NCBI RefSeq assembly: GCF_016864195.1
Contig: NZ_CP045202.1
Coordinates: forward strand, 2,387,001 to 2,451,000
DNA: 64,000 bases
From: Dechloromonas sp. TW-R-39-2
GTDB taxonomy: Bacteria > Pseudomonadota > Gammaproteobacteria > Burkholderiales > Rhodocyclaceae
Direction: 5' to 3'
Position 1 is the stretch's first letter, and every line of letters begins with the position of its first letter. Below, in pieces: positions 46,326-55,598 of the stretch. The notes beneath the pieces were generated by a model. That model was not told the origin of the DNA and ran no database searches. It saw only the letters and a list, made by a program, of their open reading frames with translations. A program made the translations under genes and the position numbers.

Positions 46326-46727
46326 TCAGTCGGTGATGCGGCCGCGCTGCTGCTTGATCTGGCCGCGCTTGACCTTGCTATCAACGCGCTTGCGCTGGGC
46401 TGAACGGCTGGGTTTGGTCGGTCGCCGGAGAGTCGGCACGAAAGCCGCCGCCGCAATCAGTTCGCGCAAGCGCAGCAAAGCATCCTCGCGGTTGCGCTCC
46501 AGGCTGCGGTGGCTTTGCGCCTTGATGACGATGATGCCGTCGCTACTGATTCGCTGGTCGCGCAAGGCCCGCAGTTTTTCCTTGAAACCCTCGGGCAGGC
46601 TGGATGCGCCGATATCAAAACGCAGGTGCACCGCATTCGACACCTTGTTGACGTTTTGTCCGCCGGCCCCTTGCGCCCGGATGGCGAAGAACTCGACTTC
46701 GCCTTCGTTCAGTTGAATGGCCGGCAT
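46326..46727 (-). CDS. arfB: Peptidyl-tRNA hydrolase ArfB (ribosome rescue)
   Basis: 133 aa, about the family length (E. coli 140). The catalytic GGQ (22-24) lies in RAQGAGGQNVNKVSNAVHLR. The basic C-terminal tail (RSAQRKRVDSKVKRGQIKQQ) would enter the mRNA channel of stalled ribosomes, so the enzyme can release the nascent chain without a stop codon. It follows the DnaJ-type gene by three bases on the same strand. Confidence 0.95.
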   Translation of the reverse strand: MPAIQLNEGEVEFFAIRAQGAGGQNVNKVSNAVHLRFDIGASSLPEGFKEKLRALRDQRISSDGIIVIKAQSHRSLERNREDALLRLRELIAAAAFVPTLRRPTKPSRSAQRKRVDSKVKRGQIKQQRGRITD

Positions 46728-46730
46728 CGG

Positions 46731-47765
46731 CTAGCCCAGTCCTTGCGCCTGCCGCCAGCGGGCCACTTCCTGCAGGGTATCGCAGGCCGAAGCCATCAAG
46801 GCTGCATTGGCCTGGAGCAGCAATTTACGCTGGTGGGCATCGAGTTTTTCGGGAAAAACCGGGCGCAACTCAACGTGTAAATCACCCGCTTTGAGCTTGC
46901 CACGCCCCGGATAACCTTTTCCGGCCAGGCGGATTTGACGAACATCGGCCGGCCCCGGCTCCAGCGTGTACGCAATCAGCCCGGACAAGGACGGCAACTC
47001 GATCTCGCCACCGGCAATGATGTCCAGCGCACTGACCGGCATCCGGTAGGACAAATCGCGGCCCTGCATCGTAAATAGTACGTGGCTGGCAATGACCAGC
47101 GTGAGATACAGATCGCCGGCCCGCAAGTCGCCGCTCGCCGGTTCGCCCTGCCCGGCCAGGCGGAGTTCATCACCGGGCAGCATGCCGGGCGGCACGGTAA
47201 ATTCAAGGCTGAAATCGGCTGTTTCGCGGCCGCTCCCGCTGCAATCCGGACAAATGCGTTCGCTGAAAAAGCCACGCCCGCTACAAGCATCGCACGACAC
47301 CAATGTCCGCCGGGCATCACGCACCCGGCCACTTCCGTGGCAGCACTCGCAAAAGCGGGTACGCGAAATACCGTGCTCGCCGCTTCCCTCGCAGGTTGGG
47401 CAGGCTTTGCCGCGCCGGTAATGCAGCGTCTTGCGACAACCGCCAGCGGCATCCTCCAGCGACAATTCGAAATTCAGGCGGATATCGGCGGCGCGCCCTG
47501 CTTCCGACTCGGCTTCCGGCCCGGTGGACGCTTCAGCAGGCGCTTCGGCCGGCGCAGGTTGATCCACCGTTTCGTCGGGTTTCGGCATGTCGACCGCAGC
47601 AAGCTGGTCGTAGGCAGCGCGAATCTGCTTGAAGCGTTCGGTTGCTTCAGGATCGGTATTGCGGTCCGGATGCCAGCGCATGGCCAATCGGCGATAGGCG
47701 CGCTTGACCTCGTGCGGACTGGCCTCACGGGAAACACCCAGGACGGAATAAGGATCGCGATTCAT
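46731..47765 (-). CDS. DnaJ-type co-chaperone lacking G/F region
   Basis: 344 aa. J domain with HPD at 32-34 (AMRWHPDRN), then an acidic Pro/Ala/Glu linker ([20 protein letters not shown]) in place of the Gly/Phe region, then four zinc-finger repeats [24 protein letters not shown] and CPDCSGSG, and the two C-terminal beta domains ending in a short tail. The build resembles class A DnaJ but the linker and length (about 30 shorter) mark it as a paralogue, likely with its own client set. It would stimulate an Hsp70 ATPase. No dnaK is adjacent. Confidence 0.85.
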   Translation of the reverse strand: MNRDPYSVLGVSREASPHEVKRAYRRLAMRWHPDRNTDPEATERFKQIRAAYDQLAAVDMPKPDETVDQPAPAEAPAEASTGPEAESEAGRAADIRLNFELSLEDAAGGCRKTLHYRRGKACPTCEGSGEHGISRTRFCECCHGSGRVRDARRTLVSCDACSGRGFFSERICPDCSGSGRETADFSLEFTVPPGMLPGDELRLAGQGEPASGDLRAGDLYLTLVIASHVLFTMQGRDLSYRMPVSALDIIAGGEIELPSLSGLIAYTLEPGPADVRQIRLAGKGYPGRGKLKAGDLHVELRPVFPEKLDAHQRKLLLQANAALMASACDTLQEVARWRQAQGLG

Positions 47766-47982
47766 GATGCCTGACGAGCAACTTCAATGCACAACGCCAC
47801 AAGGCAGGAACGCACGGCTGCGAATAAACTCAAACGGCAATGGTAACAACGATCAGCCTCTTGCCGCGTGCTAATCCGCATTCAACCCTTAGGCACGAAA
47901 CAACATTTGTCATTTTTGTTAATTGTTGCCTTGGATGAATTTCACCGCTACCATGCCCGACAATACCCAACGCCGAGATGCC

Positions 47983-48309
47983 ATGGAAACCCGCCTGCGC
48001 TACCTGCCAATTGCCGATGCCATCGAGGGCATGGTCCTCGGTGCACCACTGGTGCTGAGCCAACACGGGATCAACACCTTCAGCCTGCCAGTCGGACATG
48101 CCCTGACCGAATCGAATATCCGCCAGATGAACGTCCGCCATGCAGAATTCGTCTGCATCCAGATTCCGGATGAACGCACGCTGGAAGAACGCGATGCCGA
48201 ATGGGCGGCCAGCGAAACCCGTCTGCGCTACATCTTTCGTTCGGCCGATCTGAAAAACCCGGTCATGTCGCGTCTCTACGAAACAGTCCTCGCATTCAGG
48301 AGAGGATGA
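47983..48309 (+). CDS. DUF3391-like small protein paired with HDOD protein
   Basis: 108 aa from ATG 47983. The text DAIEGMVLGAPLVLSQHGIN, then LPVGHALTESNIRQM, recalls the DUF3391-type N-terminal domain that fronts many HD-GYP and HDOD proteins (xxxGMVLxxxV...LPxGxxLTxxxI). The tail EERDAEWAASETRLRYIFRS is also like those. Here it is a separate gene whose stop overlaps the HDOD start. Other in-frame ATGs at 47935 and 47953 are possible; no site has a strong ribosome signal. Function unknown, presumably with the HDOD protein. Confidence 0.68.
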   Translation: METRLRYLPIADAIEGMVLGAPLVLSQHGINTFSLPVGHALTESNIRQMNVRHAEFVCIQIPDERTLEERDAEWAASETRLRYIFRSADLKNPVMSRLYETVLAFRRG

Positions 48310-49148
48310 TGCCCCTGCTGCTGACCGCCACCGAAATTGCCGACCGCGCGATCAATCTGCCGGCCTTCCCACGGGTCGTCAATGACATCCTGGAAACACT
48401 GGATGACGATAATGCAACGCTCGGCGCACTCGTCCAGTTTGTCGAATGCGACCCGGTGATCACCGCCCGCGTGCTTTCCGTCGCCAACTCCGCCGCGCTG
48501 GCCGGGCGGCACCAGGCCCAGTTGCGTGACGTGAACATGGCCGTTTCGCTGATCGGCCTGTCACGCATCAAGGAAATCGTCCTCGCCGTCAGCCTCGCCG
48601 AATTTGCCCGCAAAAGCCGGATGTCGGCCTACTTCTGGGAACACAGCGTGGCCGTAGCCATCACGGCACAGGAACTTGGTCGCTTCAAGCACATCTCGGC
48701 CGACTATGCGATGGTCAGCGGCTTGCTGCACGACATCGGCCAGCTCTGGATGGCCCGCTTCTACCCGCTGGAATTCCAGATGGTGCGTACCGCGGTCAAC
48801 GTCAGCGAACGAGGCATTATCGAGGTTGAGCGGCAGTATTTCGGGATGGATCACTGCGAGATCGGCGGCGAACTTGCCACCCTCTGGGGGCTGCCCGAAC
48901 GCGTCATTGCAGCAATTCGCTATCACCACGACCCCAGCCCGGCCCTGGCAGAAAAACTGGTCGACCTGATCCATGTCGCCGAAGTGCTGTCCAATGCACT
49001 GGACCTGACCGGGCGTGAAGACAATCAGGTCGCCGGTCTGTCCGAGCCGGCCTGCAATGCGATTGGCCTGGACTGGACGCAAGACATGAACAGCCTGTTC
49101 GGCAAGATTGAAGCACGTACCGAACACGCCTGCCGGGTATTTCGCTAG
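48309..49148 (+). CDS. HDOD domain signalling protein
   Basis: 279 aa, a single HDOD domain: LPAFPRVVNDILETLDDDNA, VVECDPVITARVL-like core, VSLIGLSRIKEIVLAVSLAE, and YAMVSGLLHDIGQLW where the HD motif is retained. Many HDOD proteins lack catalytic metal residues and act as protein or nucleotide binding scaffolds in signalling. ATG 48309 is six bases after AGGAG (48298-48302); ATG 48306 overlaps the upstream TGA. Coupled to the small DUF3391-like gene. Confidence 0.88.
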   Translation: MPLLLTATEIADRAINLPAFPRVVNDILETLDDDNATLGALVQFVECDPVITARVLSVANSAALAGRHQAQLRDVNMAVSLIGLSRIKEIVLAVSLAEFARKSRMSAYFWEHSVAVAITAQELGRFKHISADYAMVSGLLHDIGQLWMARFYPLEFQMVRTAVNVSERGIIEVERQYFGMDHCEIGGELATLWGLPERVIAAIRYHHDPSPALAEKLVDLIHVAEVLSNALDLTGREDNQVAGLSEPACNAIGLDWTQDMNSLFGKIEARTEHACRVFR

Positions 49149-49181
49149 GCACGACCGCAGCCGGCAATTTGGCCGGCCCGT

Positions 49182-50330
49182 TCAGAACGGCAACTCGGCC
49201 TGGATCGCAACGTGATCGGCCGGCGTTTCCTTCCGCGCCACCAGGCCACCAGCCCGCACACCAAGCAGACGAATTTTCTGGAGCAGCGGAACACGCTTCA
49301 GGCATTCCCCGGCCGCCTTCCTGATCTCAGCCGCCTCACCGATGCACAGAGGCAAGGTGACATCGCGCGTTACGGCATGGAAATCGGCATAACGCAGCTT
49401 GATGCCGATGGTTCGACTGAGATAGCCCTTGCGCGCCAGATCGTCGGCCACCCGTACGCACAGGCTGGTAAATATTTCGGACAGTTCGGCCCGGTCATGC
49501 CGGGCATGCAAATCGCGCTCGAATGTCGTTTCACGGCTGATCGACTTGGGCTCGGATTCGGTCACCACGCCCCGCGCGTCGATGCCATGCGCCACACGAT
49601 GCAACCACTCGCCGGTACTGCGCCCGAATTGCCCGACCAGAAACTCAGGAGCAGCGGCAGCCAGTTCGCCGATGGTCCTGATCCCGAGGCGGCCCAGTTT
49701 TTCACCGGCCTTCGGGCCGATACCGCCAATCTTGCGCACTGGTAAAGGCCAGATGCGCGCCGGCACATCGGCCATTTCGAGGAGAGTCAGGCCATTCGGC
49801 TTGTCGAGATCGGAACCTATTTTCGACAATAGCTTGTTGGGCGAGACACCGATCGAACAACTCAGGCCGGTGGCCTCGAAAACGGCAGATTTGATCTGCA
49901 AGGCAAGCGACCGGACATCCTCCACACCCTCGCCGAAATCAATATAGATTTCATCGATGCCCCGATCCTCGATGTGCGGCACGATGCTCGCCACCGCCGC
50001 TTTGAAGCTTCTGGAGTAGTGCCGGTAAGCATCGAAGTTGGCCGGCAAGAGAATGGCATCGGGCGCCAACTGGGCCGATTTCATCAGCCCCATGCCGGAA
50101 AAAACGCCCAGCGCCCGCGCTTCGTAGGTCGATGTCGTAATCACGCCACGCCCGACGTAATCGCGCAAACGGGCAAAATGCCGCTTGCCGTCAGCCTGCA
50201 GCGCCGGCTGGGCGACATTGCGCCCACCGACGACCACGGCCTGACCACGCAATTCGGGATAACGCAGCAACTCGACGGAGGCAAAAAAGGCATCCATGTC
50301 GAGATGAGCAATACGCAACTGACTGTTCAT
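49182..50330 (-). CDS. dinB: DNA polymerase IV
   Basis: 382 aa Y-family translesion polymerase. Catalytic acids D11 and D13 (HLDMDAFFASVE) and D126-E127 (RGIDEIYIDFG) are present, with the steric-gate Phe in the first motif. After VVVGG there is a insertion of about 20 residues (39-60) compared with E. coli DinB before RGVITTSTYEARALGV. The C-terminal end QAELPF is a beta-clamp binding motif. A LexA box (50323-50338) overlaps the start codon, so it belongs to the SOS regulon. A little-finger domain of normal length is present. Confidence 0.94.
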   Translation of the reverse strand: MNSQLRIAHLDMDAFFASVELLRYPELRGQAVVVGGRNVAQPALQADGKRHFARLRDYVGRGVITTSTYEARALGVFSGMGLMKSAQLAPDAILLPANFDAYRHYSRSFKAAVASIVPHIEDRGIDEIYIDFGEGVEDVRSLALQIKSAVFEATGLSCSIGVSPNKLLSKIGSDLDKPNGLTLLEMADVPARIWPLPVRKIGGIGPKAGEKLGRLGIRTIGELAAAAPEFLVGQFGRSTGEWLHRVAHGIDARGVVTESEPKSISRETTFERDLHARHDRAELSEIFTSLCVRVADDLARKGYLSRTIGIKLRYADFHAVTRDVTLPLCIGEAAEIRKAAGECLKRVPLLQKIRLLGVRAGGLVARKETPADHVAIQAELPF

Positions 50331-50338
50331 CCATACAG
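50323..50338. promoter_or_regulatory. LexA box overlapping the dinB start
   Basis: On the minus strand CTGTATGGATGAACAG, the CTG-N10-CAG layout of the proteobacterial SOS box with the outer eight bases (CTGT, ACAG) exact. It covers the dinB ATG, so bound LexA would block transcription or early elongation. Confidence 0.75.
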
Positions 50339-50395
50339 TATATCAAGCTGTGCACGAAGTACCACGGTCGACACCGCTAAACAGCCCGTTTTCGA

Positions 50396-50986
50396 TCAAG
50401 CCCGAATTGGCTGGTACTTCTGCACCTCGGCATGGCGCGGGCAAGCCAGCAGATGATCATTGACCATCCCTGAAGCCTGCATGAAGGCATAGCAGATGGT
50501 CGAACCGACAAACTTGAAGCCGGCGCGCAGCAGGGCCTTGCTCATTGCATCGGACTGCGCCGTCTTGGCCGGCACCTCGGCCATCGTCGCCCAGTGATTG
50601 TGAATCGTCTCGCCGCCGACGAATTTCCAGAGAAAGTCACTGAACGACTGCCCTTCGGCCTGCAGCGCGAGGTAGGAACGGGCGTTCTGTATCATCGCCG
50701 CGACCTTGGCCCGATTGCGGATAATGCCGGGGTCGGCCAGTAAAGCCGCTACTTTGGCATCGTCGTAACGGGCGATCAGGGCAGGCTCGAAGCCATCGAA
50801 AACCTGTCGATAGTGCACCCGCTTTTTCAACACCGTAGCCCATGACAGCCCGGCCTGCGCCCCCTCCAGGATCAACAGTTCAAACAGGGCGCGGTCGTCG
50901 CGCAGCGGCACGCCCCATTCCCGGTCATGGTATTCGCGGTAAAGATCAAAACCCTCGGACCAGGGGCAGCGCTCCATATCATTCAT
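50396..50986 (-). CDS. tag: DNA-3-methyladenine glycosylase I
   Basis: 196 aa, normal Tag length. RCPWSEGFDLYREYHDREWG near the N-terminus has the zinc Cys and catalytic Glu/Trp pattern of Tag; LFELLILEGAQAGLSWATVL, IIRNRAKVAAMIQNA, GFKFVGSTICYAFMQASGMV and CPRHAEV (zinc His/Cys) follow. Removes 3-methyladenine from alkylated DNA. Lies behind yceH and before dinB, so DNA repair genes cluster here. ATG 50977 is an alternative start three codons in. Confidence 0.95.
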   Translation of the reverse strand: MNDMERCPWSEGFDLYREYHDREWGVPLRDDRALFELLILEGAQAGLSWATVLKKRVHYRQVFDGFEPALIARYDDAKVAALLADPGIIRNRAKVAAMIQNARSYLALQAEGQSFSDFLWKFVGGETIHNHWATMAEVPAKTAQSDAMSKALLRAGFKFVGSTICYAFMQASGMVNDHLLACPRHAEVQKYQPIRA

Positions 50987-51020
50987 TCTCCGGACCGGTC
51001 ATTGGTTCAGTCATGCTGTT

Positions 51021-51674
51021 TCAGCCACCGATTTCTGCAACAAAGGCCTCGAACCGGCTGCGCAATGCGGCCAGCTCGGCCTCCAGCGTTGCGACACGCT
51101 CGGTCAGCGCTTCAATCGCGGCGCCGGATGCCCCAACCGGGACGGCATGGGCCGGTGCGTCGATGAGCAGTTCGCCACCGAGCAGATGCATCCAGCGATT
51201 TTCACGGGCGCCGGGCAAACGCGGCAATTCGATGACCAGCATCTCGCCTTCCGGTCGACAGGCCAATTCATCGAGAAATGCTTCGACCGATGAAATATCG
51301 GCAAATTTGTGCAGCCGCTCGCAATTGAGACGAAGCTCGCCGGCCGTTTGCGGGCCGCGCAACAGCAGGACTGTGAGCAAGGCCGACGCCTGGGTCGGGA
51401 TGCCGAGCTGCTTTTCCAGATTGTGGGCGAAGCGAACGACACGACTGCCGCTGACTTCGTGCACCAATTGATGCTCTTTCAGGCGGTCGACCGCGGCAAG
51501 CGCTTCGGCTTCGCTGACTTCCATCACCGGACTGCGACTGGTTTTCTGGTTGCAACCGGCGACCAGCGCATTCAGCGAGAGCGGATAGGTATCGGGCACA
51601 GTGCGCTGCTTTTCAACCAGCGTTCCGAGGATTCGGCTTTCAATCGGCGACAGTGTCGGCAACAGGGACATCAT
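51021..51674 (-). CDS. yceH: YceH family protein (DUF480)
   Basis: 217 aa, near E. coli YceH. Two winged-helix domains are expected: SPIESRILGTLVEKQRTVPD, PLSLNALVAGCNQKTSRSPV, and in the second QASALLTVLLLRGPQTAGEL and RLHKFADISSVEAFLDEL. A C-terminal coiled coil ends it (IEALTERVATLEAELAALRS). The role is unknown; DNA binding is plausible from the fold. Confidence 0.92.
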   Translation of the reverse strand: MMSLLPTLSPIESRILGTLVEKQRTVPDTYPLSLNALVAGCNQKTSRSPVMEVSEAEALAAVDRLKEHQLVHEVSGSRVVRFAHNLEKQLGIPTQASALLTVLLLRGPQTAGELRLNCERLHKFADISSVEAFLDELACRPEGEMLVIELPRLPGARENRWMHLLGGELLIDAPAHAVPVGASGAAIEALTERVATLEAELAALRSRFEAFVAEIGG

Positions 51675-51697
51675 TCTCTTTCCAGTGAAGCAATCAA

Positions 51698-52315
51698 TCA
51701 GGCAGGCAGCGCAGCGCGACGGCTGGCCTGCCAGGCGTAATAAACCTGCAGCGCGACGTGGGCGTCGTTGGCGGCGTAAAGCACCTGCCGTTCGTTAAGG
51801 CGAGCGGCAGACCAGTTACTGGTGCCAATTTTTTTCGATTTCTGCAATTTCTGGCCGAAAAAATGCGCGACAGCCACCTTGGCACCGACCGTACCGCGAT
51901 GTGCCGGCCCCCGCAGGATTTCGCCCAGGTCGAGCACATTGCGCACCTCGATATCAAGCCGCGATTTCAAGGCGCTGTGATCATTCCCCAGCCCGAAGCC
52001 GACCTTGAGCAAATCCGGCGACTCAAGCACCGCCTTCAGTTCAGCCACGCTACGTCCGCGCACAATGGGAAACAACCAGGTGTGCCGGTCGGTTGCCAGT
52101 TGCACCAGATGCGGCCCGGTCGACGCTTCGCCTTTCAGGAAAGTCGGCTTGGATTCCGTGTCGAAACCAATCACCCTGGCGGCGAGCAAATCGGCCAATG
52201 CCGCCTGCGCAGCTGATGCGTCGACGACCAGCGTGATCGCCTCAAGCCCGATACCGGGATAAGGTGGCAACTCCGCTTCACTGAGCGATGCCCGGCTGAA
52301 TGCGACGTCGCTCAC
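51698..52315 (-). CDS. DEDD-family 3'-5' exonuclease
   Basis: 205 aa, a single RNase D/WRN-type exonuclease domain without an HRDC part. Motif Exo I RVIGFDTESKPTF, Exo II KVGFGLGNDHSALK (with N/D), and Exo III LYAANDAHVALQVYYAW (the DEDDy Tyr and Asp). Acts on DNA or RNA 3' ends; the substrate is unknown. The start codon overlaps the esterase stop by four bases, so it belongs to the def-esterase-exonuclease run. Confidence 0.88.
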   Translation of the reverse strand: MSDVAFSRASLSEAELPPYPGIGLEAITLVVDASAAQAALADLLAARVIGFDTESKPTFLKGEASTGPHLVQLATDRHTWLFPIVRGRSVAELKAVLESPDLLKVGFGLGNDHSALKSRLDIEVRNVLDLGEILRGPAHRGTVGAKVAVAHFFGQKLQKSKKIGTSNWSAARLNERQVLYAANDAHVALQVYYAWQASRRAALPA

Positions 52316-52986
52316 GCGCTCACCATCCGGCTTTTCAGCCAGACACCGATAGCTTGCACCTCTTCAATGCAAACCGAATGCGGCATCGGATAAACCTGCC
52401 ATTCAACCTGGTAACCGCGCTCGACCAGCAGATCGCGCGCCGCCAGACCGAGTTCGATGGAAACGACATCATCATCGCTGCCATGCGCCGAAAACACCGG
52501 AATATCGCGGTTGACCGCGCTAGCCTCGGCCAGCAAGCCGGCCGAAGGAATATAGGTCGACAGCGCGATGACCCCGGCCAGTTTTGCCGGATGAGTCAGC
52601 GCCGTGGTGTAGGCAATCGCCCCGCCCTGCGAAAAGCCAGCCAGGAAAATGCGCTCCGACGGAATGCCGCGTTCGATCTCGCGCTCGATCAACTGACGAA
52701 TGGCGGCGCGCGAATGCAGGATGCCGCCCTCATCAACCCGCCGGCTATGCTTGTCGAGCGAAATGATGTCGTACCAGGCCGGCATGATGTAGCCGCCGTT
52801 GCAGGTCACCGGAATTTCCGGCGCATGCGGAAAAATGAAGCGCACACCGGGAGCATCTTCCAGCCCCAGTTCAGGGACCACCGGGACGAAATCCGAACCG
52901 TCCGCCCCCAGGCCGTGCAGCCAGATTACGGCGTATTGCGGGTTCTTACCCGACTCGATTTCGATTGCAGGCAGCAGCGTGTCCAA
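52312..52986 (-). CDS. Carboxylesterase / phospholipase of alpha/beta hydrolase fold
   Basis: 224 aa. Catalytic triad positions visible: Ser119 in GFSQGG, Asp in AHGSDDDVV (171/172), His203 in YPMPHSV. The N-terminal VIWLHGLGADG holds the oxyanion hole, and FIFPHAPEIPVTCNGGYIMP is diagnostic of the carboxylesterase 2 group (EstB/ acyl-protein thioesterase type). Cytosolic; natural substrate unknown. It abuts def upstream with no gap. Confidence 0.92.
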   Translation of the reverse strand: MDTLLPAIEIESGKNPQYAVIWLHGLGADGSDFVPVVPELGLEDAPGVRFIFPHAPEIPVTCNGGYIMPAWYDIISLDKHSRRVDEGGILHSRAAIRQLIEREIERGIPSERIFLAGFSQGGAIAYTTALTHPAKLAGVIALSTYIPSAGLLAEASAVNRDIPVFSAHGSDDDVVSIELGLAARDLLVERGYQVEWQVYPMPHSVCIEEVQAIGVWLKSRMVSA

Positions 52987-53517
52987 TCAACTCTCCTTGC
53001 CCATTTCGGGGAAAAGCACATCGGTAAAGCCAAAACGGCTGAAATCGCGCATCCGCATCGGATACAGCATGCCGATCAGATGGTCGCACTCATGCTGCAC
53101 AACACGCGCATGGAAGCCTTCGACACTGCGGTCGATCGGCTGGCCGGAAGGATCGAAACCCTGGTAGCGGATGGCCGGAAAACGCGGCACCTCGCCACGC
53201 AGCCCCGGCACCGACAAACATCCTTCCCAGCCCGCTTCTTGCGCGGTCGACAGGGGCGTAATGACCGGATTGATCAGGATGGTCTGCGGCACGGCATCAG
53301 CGTCGGGATAACGTTCGCTTTGCTCGAAGCCGAAAATCACGACCTGCAATCCGACACCGATCTGCGGCGCTGCCAGGCCAACGCCACCGGCGGCGGCCAT
53401 GGTATCGAACATGTCATCGATCAATTCGGCCAGCGCCGGGGTCGCAAAATCGGTCACGGGTTGCGCCGGGACCAGCAAGCGCGGATCGCCCATGCGCAAT
53501 ATTGTTCGAACGGCCAT
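52987..53517 (-). CDS. def: Peptide deformylase
   Basis: 176 aa. Removes formyl from nascent proteins. Metal site is Cys100 in EGCLS and His142/His146 in QHECDH, with catalytic Glu143; [11 protein letters not shown] is at 44-54. ATG 53517 has AGGAA upstream; the reading frame continues further without homology. Type I deformylases usually pair with fmt; here def leads an operon with the esterase and exonuclease, so this may be a second def copy in the genome. Confidence 0.94.
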   Translation of the reverse strand: MAVRTILRMGDPRLLVPAQPVTDFATPALAELIDDMFDTMAAAGGVGLAAPQIGVGLQVVIFGFEQSERYPDADAVPQTILINPVITPLSTAQEAGWEGCLSVPGLRGEVPRFPAIRYQGFDPSGQPIDRSVEGFHARVVQHECDHLIGMLYPMRMRDFSRFGFTDVLFPEMGKES

Positions 53518-53600
53518 GCCTTGATTCCTGTGAATTGACGATCTGCGAGTGTAGCCGGAGCGTGGCTCCGTGTGCACGGAGAACGGCCAGAACCGGCCCG

Positions 53601-53616
53601 TTGACAATGAATTGTC
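53601..53616. promoter_or_regulatory. Inverted repeat near the cyclase gene promoter
   Basis: TTGACA (53601-53606) overlaps a 6-base inverted repeat GACAAT-GA-ATTGTC (53603-53616) ahead of the diguanylate cyclase gene. It may be a -35 box covered by an operator. The matching -10 is weak, so this is a candidate only. Confidence 0.35.
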
Positions 53617-53691
53617 GAATATTACTTACTTTATGCCTAATCACTTGGCCTTAGCGAGCGCATCGAACATAATGCGCAGCTCTCAGCCACA

Positions 53692-55575
53692 GTGTTTCTG
53701 AAATATTTCACCGTGAATCTCAACGCCAAGGTTACCCTCTTCTTCATCGGCATCGCCGCCGGCCTGCTTGCCGTTCTGGTTGCGATCAGCCTGTACGCCT
53801 TCCGCAGCTTTTCGATTGCTTCGGCTACCGAGCACATCAGAACGGCGGGCGAAATCGTCCGCGTTCATCTGACGGAGTCGATGATCAATGGCGTGATCGA
53901 CAAGCGCGAGCGCTTTCTCCAACGACTGGTCGAAGTCCAGGGCCTCAAGTCGGCCCGCGTGGTTCGCTCGCCGGAAGTGGAAAAACAGTTCGGCAAGGGG
54001 TTGACCGTGGAATCGGCCGCCGACGAAATAGAACGCACCGTCCTGGCAGAAGGCAAGCCGCGTTTCGAACTGATTACCCAGGGCGATGAAACCATCTTTC
54101 GCGGCACGATTCCCTACATTGCCACGTCCAGCGGCAACCCGAATTGCCTGCAATGCCACAAGGTCAGCGAAGGTGCCGTGCTCGGCGCGGTCAGCATGAG
54201 CATGTCGATCGATGCCCTGAAGGAAAAGGCACTGATCACGGTTGCCGGCATTGCTGGTGCCGTGATGGCTTTTGTCATCCTGATGGTGCTGCTGCTCCGC
54301 CGCTTGCTGCGCCCGATTTCCGATACTGCCAACGCGGTTGAAGATGCGGTGCAGCATGCTTTGCGCGGCGACTTCAAGGCACACGTCGAGAAGCAAACTG
54401 ACGATGAAATCGGCCAGATCGCAACCGACATGAACCGCCTGCTGACCTTCCTCGACGATGGACTGAACCGGATCGGCAGCAATGTTGCCCGACTCACCGA
54501 GCGCACACCGGCACCGGGCGAGAATCTGCTGACAGCAACCATCGACATGATCGAAGGTCTGACCCGTGCGGCACATTTCAAGCAGGCCATCGAGGAAGAC
54601 GAGGTCAAGGCCGAGATTTACCAGCGTCTTTCAAACACCTTGAAAAGCGAGTTCGGCCTGCAGGAATTTTCGCTTTACGAGATCAGCAGCAACAAGAAAC
54701 AGATGAAGGGCATCATGGTCGATGGTGAAGTGGCCGACACCTGCCGCTGGTGCGACCCGCAAATACTGGTTCGTCCCGAAGCCTGCCGCGTCCGGCGTAC
54801 CGGCCATGTCGTCGATGGCATCACCACGCCCGATATCTGCACCTCGTTCCGCCCCCCGGCCGAAGTCGGCGAACGGCATCATGTCTGCTTCCCGGTCATC
54901 CAGTCCGGCTCGGTCGGCAGCGTTGTGCAGTTGATTGCCTCGCCGGCACAACAGGAAAAACTAAAGTCGCAGATCCCGTTCATCAACGTTTATCTGCGGG
55001 AAACCGCTCCGGTCCTGGAAACGAAACGCCTGATGGAAAGCCTGCGCGACTCAACTTTGCGCGACCCGATGACCGGCCTGAACAACCGCCGCTTCCTCGA
55101 AGAGTATGTCGAGACACTGGTCGCCAGCGTCCAGCGCAAACGCGCACACGCAGCCATCCTGATGCTCGATCTCGATTACTTCAAGATGGTCAACGACACC
55201 TACGGCCATGATGCCGGCGATGCTGTGCTCAAAGCACTATCAACCGTCCTCAAGCAATCCGTGCGCTCCTCCGATCTGGTCATCCGCTACGGCGGAGAAG
55301 AATTCCTGATCATCCTGATCGACAGCCAGGGCGATGCGGCCGGACAGGTTGCCGAGAACATTCGGGCTGCTGTCGAAAACCTCAAAGTCCAGGTTGCCGG
55401 CATCGTGCTTCAAAAGACGATTTCGATCGGTATTTCGGATTTCCCGACCGACAGCGATACTTTCTGGCAAGCCGTCAAATTCGCCGACGTGGCGCTTTAC
55501 CAGGCCAAGGAACAAGGACGCAACCGGGTGATTCGCTTTGCACCGGCGATGTGGTCGGACACCCAGGACTACTGA
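53692..55575 (+). CDS. Membrane diguanylate cyclase with haem-type CxxCH sensor
   Basis: 627 aa. Order: membrane helix about 13-35, periplasmic sensor with CLQCH (152-156, a covalent haem motif) ending in VSMSMSI, second helix 183-203, HAMP about 204-256, a GAF-like domain with C351-C354, C365, C383 and C399, then GGDEF. The GGDEF has the active site GGEEF (534-538) and the RSSD inhibitory site (525-528), so it should make c-di-GMP under product feedback. The periplasmic part resembles haem-containing sensors of redox gases or ligands. The GTG start at 53692 has no strong ribosome site; no ATG exists before the helix. Confidence 0.9.
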   Translation: MFLKYFTVNLNAKVTLFFIGIAAGLLAVLVAISLYAFRSFSIASATEHIRTAGEIVRVHLTESMINGVIDKRERFLQRLVEVQGLKSARVVRSPEVEKQFGKGLTVESAADEIERTVLAEGKPRFELITQGDETIFRGTIPYIATSSGNPNCLQCHKVSEGAVLGAVSMSMSIDALKEKALITVAGIAGAVMAFVILMVLLLRRLLRPISDTANAVEDAVQHALRGDFKAHVEKQTDDEIGQIATDMNRLLTFLDDGLNRIGSNVARLTERTPAPGENLLTATIDMIEGLTRAAHFKQAIEEDEVKAEIYQRLSNTLKSEFGLQEFSLYEISSNKKQMKGIMVDGEVADTCRWCDPQILVRPEACRVRRTGHVVDGITTPDICTSFRPPAEVGERHHVCFPVIQSGSVGSVVQLIASPAQQEKLKSQIPFINVYLRETAPVLETKRLMESLRDSTLRDPMTGLNNRRFLEEYVETLVASVQRKRAHAAILMLDLDYFKMVNDTYGHDAGDAVLKALSTVLKQSVRSSDLVIRYGGEEFLIILIDSQGDAAGQVAENIRAAVENLKVQVAGIVLQKTISIGISDFPTDSDTFWQAVKFADVALYQAKEQGRNRVIRFAPAMWSDTQDY

Positions 55576-55598
55576 GCCAGAACTACCGAGCCAAAATC

